A DNA stretch of 64,000 bases from Peltaster fructicola (taxonomy: Eukaryota > Ascomycota > Dothideomycetes), in assembly GCA_001592805.2 (NCBI GenBank), contig CP051140.1, positions 1 to 64,000 of the forward strand, in the 5' to 3' direction. The first letter of the stretch is position 1; each line of letters begins with the position of its first letter. The translations under genes and the position numbers were made by a program. The notes beneath the pieces are model-generated. The model saw only the letters and a list, made by a program, of their open reading frames with translations, had not been told where the DNA came from and searched no databases. Of this stretch, positions 36,131 to 47,844 are shown piece after piece.

Positions 36131-37161
36131 ATGAAGTCTGACATTCCAACCGACGTTGGCCGACATGGTTTCCTCACCAAGGCTCTCTTCAAGCTGCCAC
36201 GCTCAGTTCGTGGTCATGTCGTCGCTACGCTTGGAGAGTTCTTCGGCACGATGAGTTTCATCTTCTTCGCCTTCGCAGGCACGCAGACAGCAAACATTGC
36301 GTGAGTAGCATCAAGTGGCGCATTCAAGACTGACATCAACAGCTCCAACACGAACACCGGAACCACCGTCATCACCACCGTCGTCTCAGCAACACCACAA
36401 CAGCTTCTCTACATCTCCCTCTCGTTCGGCTTCTCTCTCGCCGTCAATGCGTGGGTCTTCTTCCGCATCTCAGGTGGCCTGTTCAACCCTGCAGTAGGTC
36501 CACACCCCCATCATGCGCACATAGCTAATCCTCCAGGTCACACTCGGTATGGTCTTGATCGGCGCAATCTCATGGCTTCGTGGAATCTTCCTGTTCATCG
36601 CTCAGATGGTTGGTGCCATTGTGGGAGCTGCTCTTGTGGACGCGCTCTTCACAGGAGGTCTCAATGTCTCGACCACACCATCCGCGACGACATCAGATGC
36701 TCAAGCGGTCATCATTGAGATGCTGCTGACAACACTCCTCTGCTTCACCATCTTCATGCTGGCTGCTGAGAAGCACACTGGTAACTTCATCGCTCCAGTC
36801 GGTATTGGTCTTGCGCTCTTCGTGGCAGAGCTTGTCGGTGAGTCTACCCTTCCCGAGTGCTGCTCAACAACTAATCATGTCAGGCGTCTTCTGGACTGGT
36901 GGCTCTCTCAATCCTGCACGATCTTTCGCTCCTCCTGTCATTGTCGGCTTCAAGCGCACACAATGGATCTACTGGGTCGGACCTCTTGCCGGTTCATGCC
37001 TTGCCGTCATCATCTACAAGATCATCAAGGCTCTCGAGTACGAGACTGCGAACGACGACCCTGAAGCACTTCCACCCACCGGTCAAGCCGTTGCTCTCGT
37101 CAACACTTCGCAGCCATCGACCAATGGTCACGCTGACACTCGTGCGAAAGAGGAGGTTTGA
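36131..37161 (+). CDS. Aquaporin (MIP family water/solute channel)
   Basis: Four exons: 36131-36300, 36343-36493, 36537-36837 and 36884-37161, with introns of 42, 43 and 46 nt, all GT..AG in consistent phases, giving 299 residues. The product has a short cytosolic N-terminus, six membrane segments and both pore motifs. The first is GGLFNPAVTLG, split by intron 2; the second is GGSLNPARSF. The SxSFG(F) and WVFFRISGG segments are those of fungal orthodox aquaporins (water, possibly H2O2) rather than the longer aquaglyceroporins. The C-terminal tail of about 50 residues is hydrophilic. Length is normal for the family. It converges on the Zn2Cys6 regulator gene with 386 bp between stop codons. 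Plasma-membrane location is inferred. Confidence 0.95.
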
Positions 37162-37547
37162 GAAACGATGTACGATGAGTAATAGCATGGATAATGATTG
37201 CATAGCCTTGAGATATTTGCATACAGTATAGTGGAATACACTTGTTGCCTGCGAAAGCTATTTAACTCTTGCGCACGATATGGTGGAATACTTTTGCTTA
37301 TCACTGTACAAGAAGCATTTCGAGAGAATGTACTGGCGTACTTGGCCTTGCCTTACCATACACATTCTGTGAAGCTGCAACACGGCCTTCACTGGACGTC
37401 CTGCCTCATCGATGGTTCTTTGAACCTGCAAGGCAGCGGACTGTGTATGTTCTGCTCGCTCAATCATCCCTCAAAGATGCGACACGGTTGTCCATCAATC
37501 ATGCCACACAACCGCCCGTCGAAGCTGCAACACATACCGTGCTCGTC
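37162..37547. other. Convergent 3' region
   Basis: 386 bp between two converging genes; expected to hold both 3' untranslated regions. No other feature seen. Confidence 0.6.
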
Positions 37548-38807
37548 TCAATCAATTGCTACACCTTCATGCAGCTTCCTCTCCACCTTGTCTTCCTCAA
37601 CCTCACTGCACAGCACCTGCTGTACACTGCGAGCTTGCCACAGACCCTCCCTCTCAGGACAAACCGACAACAACGCCAGAGCACGACTCTTCGTCTCAGG
37701 ATCCACAGTCCCCGTGATGATAACTTCCAGCGTATTGATCAGATCAAGACCTAGCGAGAACGAATTCCTCTGCTTCTCCCTGCCCATTGGCAAGATCAGC
37801 TGCTCAATAGCATCAACGGCCAGCCCAAACTCCTTCGAATCTCGACCACCAAGCTTAGCAACCAGGACAAGCGACCTGACATAAGTTGCTCTCAGCTCCA
37901 TGGAGGATGCATCAGCAACACGGTCCCGTACTCGATTTGCTCTTCTCTTTAGCTCCTCGAAGATCCGCGGTAAATCATCTGCCGTCTCACCACGACAACG
38001 TCTCATTGTAGCATCTACCCTCGTCTTCATCACTTGCATGATCAGCCAATTCACTTCAAGCTGATCATCTTCCTCTCCTTGTAAGAGCTGATCAATTGTC
38101 CCACGAAACTGAACATCCATCATGGCCTTCAGATTCTTATCGCCTGTACCAGATTGTGTATACAGCCAGGCAGACGTACAGAAGCCTTGTAAGATCCCTA
38201 GAAATGGTCTAATCTGTGCGATCAACGCAGGCTTCGGCATGGTTGTGTTGACTATTCTAACAGCATTGCGAAGATGCAATGTCAGATTAGCTTTACTCCC
38301 TCGTAGCGACTCCAGAATGATGAACAACAAGCAACCAACGACCATGATGGGAGCCTGATCAAGAGCATACGTCGAGACTTCCATTCGCCAGAAAGTCAAG
38401 GCGTGATAGTATGCAACATCCGATTCTGTCCTGTGCTGAGAGCCTATCGCTGCGACGATCTTACGGAAGGCGACATTGTTGTATATGAGACAACTGAGTA
38501 TGCCACCCCAAGCAATGGCCGGTTGACATGTTGTGAATGATGGCAGGAGTCTTGAGTAGAAGTAGTCCACGCAATCGAAGTCCTTTGCAGCAACACGCAG
38601 TCGTGGGACGTGTGACAACACCCTGATATGGCCTAACAGATCCAGCGCCTGCTTCGAAGTGGAGATCTGGCGTAGCTCCCAATGGCAGTTGAGTTGAAGT
38701 CGCGCACAATCGCCACATACTGGTCTGCTCTCATCGCACTTCTTCCGTCGTCTTTTGCAGTTCTGACAGCCATTGCGGCTCTTCAAGCGAGGTCGCCTTG
38801 CACTCAT
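37548..38807 (-). CDS. Zn(II)2Cys6 transcription factor, short form
   Basis: A 419-residue single-exon protein. The DNA-binding zinc cluster is at the N-terminus: cysteines 14, 17, 24, 31, 34 and 41 in the C-x2-C-x6-C-x6-C-x2-C-x6-C pattern, with the basic KRRRKK loop. The rest is helical with no second recognisable motif except a weak fungal-specific regulatory region (FWRMEVSTYALDQAPIMVVG and LESLRGSKANLTLHLRNAVR). This compact architecture is common among pathway-specific regulators. It is divergently transcribed from the MFS transporter with 149 bp between the two starts, so regulation of the transporter, perhaps with autoregulation, is a natural inference. Nuclear. Confidence 0.92.
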   Translation of the reverse strand: MSARRPRLKSRNGCQNCKRRRKKCDESRPVCGDCARLQLNCHWELRQISTSKQALDLLGHIRVLSHVPRLRVAAKDFDCVDYFYSRLLPSFTTCQPAIAWGGILSCLIYNNVAFRKIVAAIGSQHRTESDVAYYHALTFWRMEVSTYALDQAPIMVVGCLLFIILESLRGSKANLTLHLRNAVRIVNTTMPKPALIAQIRPFLGILQGFCTSAWLYTQSGTGDKNLKAMMDVQFRGTIDQLLQGEEDDQLEVNWLIMQVMKTRVDATMRRCRGETADDLPRIFEELKRRANRVRDRVADASSMELRATYVRSLVLVAKLGGRDSKEFGLAVDAIEQLILPMGREKQRNSFSLGLDLINTLEVIITGTVDPETKSRALALLSVCPEREGLWQARSVQQVLCSEVEEDKVERKLHEGVAID

Positions 38808-38956
38808 CTGTGATGGGCATGACTTCTGACAAAGGTGCTACTGATCGGAAGAGTGTTGCAAGGATGTCTACACCCGATTGGATGAGGTTGTGTTTGCACA
38901 GTCATCAAAGAACGCCTGGCCCCTGGAAGCTCTTCTGATACTGACCCAAGACACCC
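38808..38956. promoter_or_regulatory. Divergent promoter of regulator and MFS transporter
   Basis: Only 149 bp separate the two ATGs, so the two genes must share regulatory DNA. I do not see a paired CGG inverted motif clear enough to call a binding site. Confidence 0.5.
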
Positions 38957-40324
38957 ATGTATCTGAATATCGCATACGTTCAATGTGTGGCAGTTAGTCT
39001 TGTGTGGGCGAGTCTCGGTTACGATGTATCACTCATCGTCGGGCTCCTCTCAAACGACCAATGGCTTGCGTTCAACCCGAATGAATCACTCCTTGGGCTT
39101 GTCATTGCTGCGTTCGTCATCGGCGCGACAGTAATCGCGATACCCTCAGCGTATATCAGTGATTACATTGGTCGACGAGAGAGCATCCGCTTTGGAAGCA
39201 TCTTCAGCTGCGTCTTCATCGTGCTGCAGACCTGCTCAGTGGATTGGAGGATGTTCCTGGCGATGAGGTTGCTGGGAGGTTGCGCTACAGCTGTTAGTCT
39301 CATCAATTCAAGTCCGTACCTGACTGAGAGCTGCAACCGCCATCGAGCCATCCTGACTGCACTCTCGCCAACGTTCTTCTACATCGGCAGCACTCCAGGA
39401 GCCTGGACAGCCTTTGGGACACTTCCGATTCAGTCCAGCTGGTCATGGCGGCTTGTCGTCATGTTTCAGCTGCCATGGTCACTCCTACAGCTCGTCCTTA
39501 TCAGCTGGTGTCCGGAGTCTCCTCAATGGCTATACCGACAAGGCAAGATCGAGGAGGCAGCTGCTGTGTTGCGAGGGATCCTAGGAGACAACGAGGCTGA
39601 CCAAGTGTTGCAGGGTTTCGGCCAATCAAGAGAGCATGGCTCTTGGAGGCACTTGATCTACGACCACAGACGTCTATTCCTGATAGTGCTGTTCGGATTG
39701 GGTACGCCCTGGCTAGGATCGGGCATCATTGGATCGTATCTTGGTCCTTTCCTAGCAACACTGGGTATCGCCAACCACCGACGACAGATCGCACTGAATG
39801 GTGGATTACAAGTTATGCAACTTGTGGTTTCTGTCATTTGTGCATTCCAGGTGGACAAGGTCGGTAGGAGACGTTTACTTGTCTTCTCAGCGATCAGCAT
39901 GCTGCTCTGCATGACTGCACTCACGACCTGCGCGGGTGTGCATGCTCATGGTATGAGTAACACAGCATCCATGATCGCGGTAGTGGCGATCTTCCTCTTT
40001 CTCTGCTCGTACAATGCCGGGTTCACAACGGTACCTGGAGTATACATAGCAGAGCTGATGCCGGCGGAGCTCAGGATGAAGGCTGGCGGGCTGTCCGCGT
40101 TGCTGAGTGGCATCGCCATGTCCATGAACCAGTGGCTGAATCCTATAGCTCTCAATGCTCTAGGGTGGCAATATCTCTTCGTCTTCGATGCTTGCTTGGT
40201 GGGTATGATTGTTGCATTGTTCTTCGTGGCGCCGGAGACCAAGGGTATGTCCCTTGCGGAAGCAGAGAAGGTTTGCGATGGGTATTGGCTTGAGATAAGG
40301 CCTCGAAGGACCAGTACTTCGTAG
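38957..40324 (+). CDS. MFS transporter, sugar-porter type
   Basis: A 455-residue membrane protein with about twelve hydrophobic segments. Sugar-porter signatures are visible: the loop after TM2 (SDYIGRRES, near residues 69-77), PESPQWLYRQG in the central region, FQVDKVGRRRLLVFS between TM8 and TM9, and PETKGMSLAEAE near the C-terminus. The encoded N-terminus is unusually short, beginning at TM1 (MYLNIAYVQCVAV); an in-frame stop 15 bases upstream shows that the ATG at 38957 is first unless a short 5' exon is spliced in. Substrate cannot be read from sequence; related proteins carry hexoses, lactose or quinate. Divergent pairing with a Zn2Cys6 gene suggests inducible uptake. Plasma membrane. 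Confidence 0.92.
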   Translation: MYLNIAYVQCVAVSLVWASLGYDVSLIVGLLSNDQWLAFNPNESLLGLVIAAFVIGATVIAIPSAYISDYIGRRESIRFGSIFSCVFIVLQTCSVDWRMFLAMRLLGGCATAVSLINSSPYLTESCNRHRAILTALSPTFFYIGSTPGAWTAFGTLPIQSSWSWRLVVMFQLPWSLLQLVLISWCPESPQWLYRQGKIEEAAAVLRGILGDNEADQVLQGFGQSREHGSWRHLIYDHRRLFLIVLFGLGTPWLGSGIIGSYLGPFLATLGIANHRRQIALNGGLQVMQLVVSVICAFQVDKVGRRRLLVFSAISMLLCMTALTTCAGVHAHGMSNTASMIAVVAIFLFLCSYNAGFTTVPGVYIAELMPAELRMKAGGLSALLSGIAMSMNQWLNPIALNALGWQYLFVFDACLVGMIVALFFVAPETKGMSLAEAEKVCDGYWLEIRPRRTSTS

Positions 40325-43300
40325 TCTCCGGTTCTCAGGGCTGCATAGACTGCACTTGTATCTTGTATTAGACAAATCGTCGTTCGAAGAGCTTCTTGCT
40401 GCGATGATCAAGAGTTTGTGTCTCCACGCCTGGTCAGAATGTGCTGTGTTCCGTAGGCTCGCAGTCAAACTGTGACAGTACTCGTCCTCGCATCTGTAGC
40501 TATCATGAGCATCATTAGCAAGATGATACGATCGACTCATTCTTGGTGATCTGCATAGATATGCAAGCAACCAGGACCAGTGACATCAGTCTGGAGGGTT
40601 GCCGTGCCTTACTCGAGGTGCGAGACCTCAACACGCCTCGACAGGGCGACATGCGCCGATTCAGTAGCGATCACTTTCGCAACGTGGTCCTCGACATACG
40701 CCTCTTACCAGGTAGCGGTCGTTACTATCTTTGCGCTCAAGACTTCGATCGCGAGGCTCGAAGAACATCGTACGCTGATGGCTTCGTGGATTGTATCTTC
40801 GATAATCTGATTGGTGTTCTCGCTCATCCAAGGCTCATCTCCTTATCAATCAACCACTGAACAGGACGAAGAGCTCGCAGGTCAAAGAATGGCTCGTAAG
40901 CTATGCCGGCGGGCAACACCGATTCGGAGAGTGGTCCATTTTCGTCTGATGCTACGAGAACACTCCATCTGTTGTCTCACATATCGCCGCACTTTGCCGG
41001 GGCCAGCATTGCCAACAGAATGGCGCTGACCACAACACGATCGATCGGAGCCTGTTGCACGACTGTTCATTCACTCTCGCGACTCAGATTGGGCGAGACA
41101 CTAGTGTCACCGATTGTCGCCCGCTGTCGACTGCTGTGTGAGCCGGGCATGACGAGCGCAGCAAGGTGTCGGCGCGATATGCTCTCAAATCAGTAGGTGG
41201 GAAGCAGAGTCTCTTGCCTTTGCTGTGGCTTGGGACGCCAAAGCGATGTTAAGCCCTGAACGGCATTCGGTATTGCAGCATCTTGTCATGCAGGACCATA
41301 CTCCGATGTACAGCAACATCAACACTGTCGATCAGTTCCATCTTCACCAGGTCGTACTCACCACTCAACCCAGTGCTTCGTGACAAGCTCTTGCGCTCAC
41401 AGAGATGGTTCGCTGGTCATGGTCATGCTGAGCTTCCTGAGGCCCGATCACTGTTCTCAGTCCCAAGAGCCAGCTCGACGAGCTATTACAAGTCGTCAAG
41501 ATCGCAGAGAGTCGTTGAGGACTCTACTGATGTACGATCAACGTAAGAGAGACCGAGCCATCATCCAGAGGCCTGTGTCGCGACTTGAGACGTCAATCGC
41601 AAGCAGTGTAACGACGCATTACGACTGAAGTGTGCGCTGCAGTCAGACAATGATGTGTTGCCCTGATATGATGGAACGTCGTTCTTGCATCGAGGATTCT
41701 CGTGTTTGAAAGACGGAGAGTTGCTGTCGAGATTTTGGCAAGAAGTGGACTGTGACACACGCGTCAGTCAAACTTAGCAGCACAACATGAAAACGTCCTA
41801 GCTGCGATCACAAATTTTCGACGAAGCCTTGAGGAGTTCTAGAAAGATCATGCCGTCGCCAAGGAAGATCTATCTGCGGACGGAGTCGACCATTGGGCTA
41901 CCTCAAGCATGTCATCGATATCGCGTGCCCAGAGATGCTACAGACGACCGTCCTCTCTCACGCAGGACGCGTTTCTCAAACAAGCTCGACACTCACGAGT
42001 CATAGTCGTGCATCAAACACCACTATGATGCTGTCCTCCACGCCAGAAGCTGCACAAGCGAAATGAAGCGACGTGAGTTCACCACACGACTCTTGCCCGA
42101 GTGGCTTGTCCCTCACGGCGTAGGAACGCAATGAATCGGCTCACCCGATCCACGAGACTCCCGGGAGCCTAATGCAGTCGTTACGACTGTGAGAACGGCT
42201 CGAAGCAGATGTCAAGCATCAAAGACAGGACAACGGCTAGTCAAGCTGGTAGCACTGGACACACGGTAGATCGCTGTTGACGGTGGGTCCAGGAGTGCTA
42301 CAAGCTCTTCGTCAAGCACGATGATCATGGATTGCTCTCGGAACAAGCAACGAGCAGAGCTACTCACACTGAGCTACGACACAGATACCATCGAGTCCGT
42401 TCGTCACTGTCTACCATCACGGACAATCTACAGCCTCACAATTGCTGACAAGCCGCCTGGAGCCTGCGTATGGTCATGACTTTGAGCGTGCACAGCCAAG
42501 GAGATCGACAAGAAAGAGCAGGATATAGCAAGATGGCTGTAACGATCCACACTTGCCCGCAATGGCTATGGGCATTCGCAAGCCTCGCCTGTCAGCAATG
42601 TATCCTCACTCGCATAGCCTTCACGATTCAGACGTGTGCTGAAAAGGGGAGTATCAACTACGTCCTAGTCTCCTACAGTCTATGTGCTCCCAGCACGAAA
42701 CTCTCGATGTCTGGACCACCAATCGTACTCCTACACACATCAACAGAGCTTGAATGAACAGCTGAGAACGCAGCGTCACATCTGGAACTACGGAACACTG
42801 TTGAACTGCATGATGTCAAGCTGTGGTCTCGCATCAGTCAACAGCTTGTGCTGCACCGTCCTGATCAAGGCTGCAACCACCATCTTATCCCAGAGCAAGA
42901 CAAGCGTACGTATCGCACTATGTGGATGCATACAGTCACAGCCTCGACATCACTGCAACGACACCCTCTCCAATTGCAGTAAGCGTATGGTTCCACGAGC
43001 TGTGCTCACATTACAGGCAGGCAACGCCATTCAGCATAGCCTGAGAGCTACACCCTTGCGCTGAGCTTCTGTGGGCGTCGTCAGAGCGCCGGGCATGGAG
43101 TTTCGTCGATTGCTCGTGATATTATGGTGGATGATGATTCAGAACATGGCTTTCATTGGCATAGAAACGACAGCCATTCCAAAGCTTGATCTGACTTTCA
43201 GTCTTCGGAGATCAGAGCAACCAAAGCACAACACTGCTCCACCAGCTCAATGAATGTCACGAACCTGTCGAAGCACATCATGCTGTCGGCGACCTGCCCA

Positions 43301-45143
43301 TGGACCCCAGCAGCAGAGATGGTCGACTCGCTCGCCAGACAGACACTCGAACGTACTGTGATACCAACGTGTCACGTAGAATAAGCCTACCACGACGGCC
43401 GAGCGCGGAGGGAGACTTGTCGCTTTCCAGTCATCGGGACAGATGATAATCTGCTCACACTACACCTGTGGTACGAGACGAGCGAAGAAAGACAGCAGAT
43501 TCGCATCGTCATACCTGGCAAGTTAGCTGACGAAGCTATGAGCAAGATGCAATGCAGATGACGGCACAGGCTCATGGCTGGACACAAGTCAACGACGACA
43601 GTAGCTACGCAGCGGTACAGCTGGCAAGGAGCTGAAGGGGTTGATCAAGGTGCGATGCAGGCAATGAAACAGCTCGTCATCATCAGCATACACACGGCAT
43701 AGCATCCTCAGCGGATCTTTGCGATGAACAAGCAAATGCATACCATCGCTAGAATGAACTTCTCTGAGTGTACCACAGCTGAATGCGTCCGCTATGTCAA
43801 GCAATCGTCTCATAGCTTGTTCTTGTGATAGTAATGCTGCTGTATGCTTCGTCTCCTTGTCAGGCTGGCCAGGCAGCAACCATGACCATCGGTCGTGCCA
43901 CTGCCTCCCGTAACATAGTAGCTATGCAGAGCAGGGGCCTTGACAAGTCGACGATACACAGTCAGGACCTCGCTGCAAGCCCATTTGAGATCTGTATCCA
44001 GCATAAGACGAGCTCAAGAGATCGAGCGGCTCAGCGTTCGGCCTCCTCTTACTTTTGCTCCATGCTCTTTCTCTTTCGGATGGTGGTCTGCAAGGACAAT
44101 AGATATTCCGATTGTGCTTATGAACTGAGAGGTAGGTAAGGTGGATCGTTGCAAGATGACTTGAAAGGTGGTGAAGGCGACAAGGTAGTCAGCTCCTTGG
44201 AACACAGAGGCTCCTAGATTGTAGTCAATCGAGTACTTTGATCAGCTGGACTGCATCGAGCTCGTCCACCACTTCGATGATGTGACAAGCTCACTGAGCA
44301 AAACGTATACTGTCCTACCTGTGGCCTGTGTTCTCACTCATCAGCATAAACTCAGAACATGTGCTGGGTGTGCACGGCATCAGTGCGGCTCATGCGCAAC
44401 GACTCGATGCGATCGCGCCTATGTCAACGGCCAGCGACCATGCTGTGTGGACCAATTTGCTGGCTCGTAGGTTCGTGTTGAACAAGACATGCGTAAGCTA
44501 TAACCGCGAAGCTGCCCAGCAGATCGACAAGATCAAGATTGATGGCGAGATCAATGCTGCGGTTCAACGCTCGTCGTGAGGGCGGATCTGAACAGGTGGT
44601 GGTGGTGGTTGTAGGAGAAAGGTGGCAGAGAACGCCGCGGCGAAGACTTGACGACGGCACGTCTCAAATGCTGCGAACTACATTCCTCTTTGCAGCCAAA
44701 ACACAACACGATGCTGGACGATGCAGTATGCGACCGCACCCCATGCCTCCTACAAGGTGCAGCTATACTGCTCCCTAGCACCCTCTGCCAACAGATCAAG
44801 GTGTACACGTAGGTTGTGATTCAGCTCGCTATGATGCTCACTTTGTCCTACCACCACATAGCACAATCTGATTGATGCTCCTCACGCTACTGACCACGAT
44901 CACTGACCATCTAATCCCTCCAGCAGCTAGTATCCTTGAGTTCCTGCCTGCAATATGCTCGAGACCCGAGTCCTGAAGCTATACGCATCAATGCCAGCAA
45001 GACTCCGAAGTGTACGTCAACACCCTACAACGGAGTCAAGCCCTTCATTGCTAGATCGACGTTGCTTTCCACCTCCATCCTTCAATGATGTCCCTTTGGC
45101 TCTCTTCGTCCGCTGCCATGCTGTCTCGTCATACTGCATCCCA
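40325..45143. other. Gene-poor stretch resembling subtelomeric sequence
   Basis: Nearly 5 kb with no defensible multi-exon gene. The DNA between about 41.7 and 44 kb has the same texture as the 13-18 kb block (A- and C-rich top strand, many CAAGAGC- and CGACAAG-type words, short open frames in all frames). It may be an old subtelomeric segment now internal. One small candidate ORF at 40561-40860 is listed separately. Confidence 0.45.
40561..40860 (+). CDS. Candidate small ORF, 99 residues, unknown
   Basis: ATG 40561 opens 99 codons with protein-like composition (ISLEGCRALLEVRDLNTP; RRFSSDHFRNVVLDIRLLPG; YADGFVDCIFDNLIGVLAHP). No domain, signal peptide or membrane segment is visible. It lies 236 bp downstream of the transporter stop on the same strand, so it might also be an exon or decayed piece of a longer gene. 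Confidence 0.3.
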   Translation: MQATRTSDISLEGCRALLEVRDLNTPRQGDMRRFSSDHFRNVVLDIRLLPGSGRYYLCAQDFDREARRTSYADGFVDCIFDNLIGVLAHPRLISLSINH

Positions 45144-45872
45144 TCAACACCCTAATCTCAGACTTGTCAACAGATCTGCAAGGGCATCCTGGTTAGGCAA
45201 TTGTCCGTGGACCTCATGCGGACCCCATTCACCCATGAGAGCATTGAGCATGTGCATATCAGCCATACGCTTGAACTCTTCCGGGCGAAAGACCTTCTCT
45301 GCCTCCAATTAGCTCGAGTCAGAAGACCGGTGACGGAACTCACCTCTGGCTGCCAGCTCAATCACACTCCAGTCGTGCTTCTTCGATCCGGAGGACGTCC
45401 GTTCAGGCCAATGCCAAAAGCCAGGATCCTCTAGCTCTGCTGCTGCAATAAACTCGAGGATCGCGCAGTTCATATTGAGAGTTGATCCCTTCCAGCCGGC
45501 AATCTGATCATAGCCGAGATCCAAGACTTCAGCTGAGAAGAGGACACGAAGGTGATTGATTGCAGCTCGTACTCGATCAGGAAGATCTTCAGACTCGATC
45601 GAGTCTTGACAACGGAACAGTGATCGAACAACGGATGTCACGATCTCATGGTCTTGCAGTCGTGCGGCAGGCGAGAAGTTGGAGTCTGTGAGCTTGTCGA
45701 ACACCAGGAGACGCTCCATCTTCATACGAAGACACTCGAAGACTGGGAACCTGCTTGTGCACTGGAGCCTATCAGACGATGCCTGTACAGAGTGGACTTC
45801 GACCACGTCCTCCTCGTCAGGAACGGTGAACGCTGACACCACGGGTTCCTCCTCAGGGACAATAAAACCCAT
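45144..45872 (-). CDS. Hypothetical protein, two exons
   Basis: Exon 1 (45344-45872) begins MGFIVPEEEPVV after an A/C-rich leader. A 45-nt intron (45299-45343; GTGAGT donor, CTAAT-like branch, GCAG acceptor) joins ...ELAARE to KVFRPEEFKRMADMHMLN. The protein ends ...LADLLTSLRLGC, 227 residues in all. It is soluble, somewhat acidic, with no signal peptide. Segments such as LQDHEIVTSVVRSLFRC and GWKGSTLNMNCAILEFIA look like helices of a folded domain. I do not recognise the family. The splice signals and continuation of sensible sequence across the intron make it a genuine gene. Confidence 0.72.
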
Positions 45873-46852
45873 CTTTGGTGGTTGGTACTTCTGTGAATGC
45901 TCAGAATGTATGCAAGAGAGTACTTGGTAAAGCGGTCGTTGCAGAGATTGTGTGTGTGTGTCTGAAGGTATGAGGAAGTGGACTCGGTCTGTCTTGGAGA
46001 GATCATGGTATCGCAGGTGTCAGAGACATCTACCTTGCTAAAGAACGAACGGATGCGTTAGGTGTAGTCACTTGTTGACTTCCAACACAAGGTCCTGCAC
46101 AGTACAGTCACTCAGCATTGGGCTTCTCTTCCTCTCTTCACAGAGCTTCGTTGTCCTGCGGCACGATTCAGACGTCAATCGAGTCAAGAGAAAGCATACC
46201 GGCAAAGAGGAAGCTCACCTAGTTAGCACTATCGTACTGAGGCGAAACTCAACAGGGTGCAGGCACATCAGAGTTCAACTGAAGCAGAACGTGCTTGGTG
46301 CGAGACCTCGAGATGTTGATGCTGTAGCCGTCAGAGCTGATCTTGCTGTGGATCATCGCTATGCAGGTGTCTTGCAACATGTTTCCCAAGGTCACGACAT
46401 AAGCTGTACATCATACACATTTACTTGCGCACGTACGGCACACGAACGACCTCTTCGCATCGTCCGGTCAACCATCATTCTGCGCAGTTATAGCGCTTTG
46501 TGAATGCAATGGCTCTGGGTTGGGACACCTCTAGAATGCAGTCGTGACAATAAGGTCATGCGGCTCGAACACAATCACAAACAAGTACGGCGCTCGAGTC
46601 GCACCCAGAGAAGCGATGCCGAGGATGAGCACGATGACATGAGACGATGAACCTAGAACAATCAAGCGAACGTACAGATCTACACGACAGATCGGCTGAC
46701 AGATCATCGGAATATGCTCTTGCAAGAGCTTACCTGTATGGATCACGAAGGAGTCTCACTGCTCAACAAACATGGCACTGTTCACTTTTAATGCACAGGA
46801 AGAAATTGGATGTATTATGCACTATTGATTAAGTATATCTTGATACAGAACT
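45873..46852. other. Intergenic, no gene seen
   Basis: About 1 kb between a minus-strand promoter on the left and the 3' end of the ferritin-like gene on the right. A 143-codon plus-strand frame (46072-46503) has no domain and overlaps other open frames; I do not call it. Confidence 0.5.
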
Positions 46853-47779
46853 CTAGTTGGACGATTCCATCCACTTAGCATAACGGTTGGTGTCGTTGTC
46901 AATCATTGGGACGACTGCTGGACCAGCAACGATGTTGTCATCAGTTGGTGTGTTGGTGTCTGAGGTCAAGACAAGGTACTCCTGACCAGACTGAATGCCA
47001 GCTGGGATGAGGACATCGTACTGAGTCTCGCGGTCGGTAAGCTCACCCTGGACTGGTCCAAGAGATGTGATGAACCAAGCAGCCTTGACGTTGTTGACTG
47101 GTGTTGCTGGCTTCACAGTAATGGTCAATCCGGTCCAGTCTGGAGTGTACGAGAGCAGGGAGAGGGCTGGGAATGCCTTGACTGGCAGTGCTGGGTTGGT
47201 TGATGGACAGCTGGTGATGAACTGTGCAGCAAGCGAGTAAACCTCATCGAAGTCCAAAGGAATGTCAAATGGAGCTGGGAAAGGAGACTGTCCTGGCTTC
47301 TGGTTCTTGCGGATGAAAGCACTGTGACGAGCCTCGACAGTCAAGATGGAGCCAGCAGCAGTGAGGTATGCCTTTGTGGAGATGTACTGAGCAGCACCGA
47401 GGTATGCACTGACACCGACACCCTCAAGGACGTTGGCAAGAGCAAGGAAGCTCTGCACATCGGTTAGACCGAAGTTGTAGGTGCATGCCTTGACTGGAGT
47501 GGCACCGGCGGCTGAGAGAGCACCAGAGAGGAAGCTGACATGGGTAGCCTCATCCTTGGCGATCTCTTGCAGGTCGCCGTAGAAGTAGTCAGGAAGACCT
47601 GCCTTGGTGAAATCGGCCTTGCTGAACTTGGCAAGAGTCTCGTTGTAGAAGGTAGACTCGAGGTACTCCAGGGTGAGAGCGTAGTTGAGGATCTGAGCGT
47701 CAGTTGGAGCGGTAGCTCGAATCTCGACTGGAGCGGCGGCAGCGGCGGCCACAAGGCCTGCAATGATGGAGTAGCGCAT
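46853..47779 (-). CDS. Secreted ferritin-like protein (Rds1-type stress protein)
   Basis: A single exon of 308 residues. Residues 1-16 form an alanine-rich signal peptide ([16 protein letters not shown]). Then comes a ferritin-like four-helix domain with metal-ligand-type motifs: [10 protein letters not shown] (helix 1), [14 protein letters not shown] (helix 2), [15 protein letters not shown] (helix 3) and [13 protein letters not shown] (helix 4). A beta-rich C-terminal extension follows (about residues 200-308). Fungal proteins of this architecture relate to S. pombe Rds1 and are induced by stress or nutrient change; catalytic activity is unknown. Codon use is strongly biased to C/G-ending codons and the gene has a good TATA box and short A/C-rich leader, all signs of high expression. 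Cell wall or extracellular. Confidence 0.93.
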   Translation of the reverse strand: MRYSIIAGLVAAAAAAPVEIRATAPTDAQILNYALTLEYLESTFYNETLAKFSKADFTKAGLPDYFYGDLQEIAKDEATHVSFLSGALSAAGATPVKACTYNFGLTDVQSFLALANVLEGVGVSAYLGAAQYISTKAYLTAAGSILTVEARHSAFIRKNQKPGQSPFPAPFDIPLDFDEVYSLAAQFITSCPSTNPALPVKAFPALSLLSYTPDWTGLTITVKPATPVNNVKAAWFITSLGPVQGELTDRETQYDVLIPAGIQSGQEYLVLTSDTNTPTDDNIVAGPAVVPMIDNDTNRYAKWMESSN

Positions 47780-47836
47780 ATTGATTAGATTGTTGGTAGT
47801 GGTGGATGATGATTAGAGCCATGGTGGACGTCGACG

Positions 47837-47844
47837 TTTATATA
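47837..47844 (-). promoter_or_regulatory. TATA box of the ferritin-like gene
   Basis: TATATAAA on the minus strand lies about 58 bases before the ATG, followed by a purine-poor leader ending CAATCTAATCAAT-ATG. This is the clearest TATA box in the window. Confidence 0.7.

Noticed and set aside
44282-44470. Cysteine-rich 62-codon open frame
   Set aside because: No signal peptide, overlaps an equally long frame, and lacks a leader; unlike the gene at 19090.
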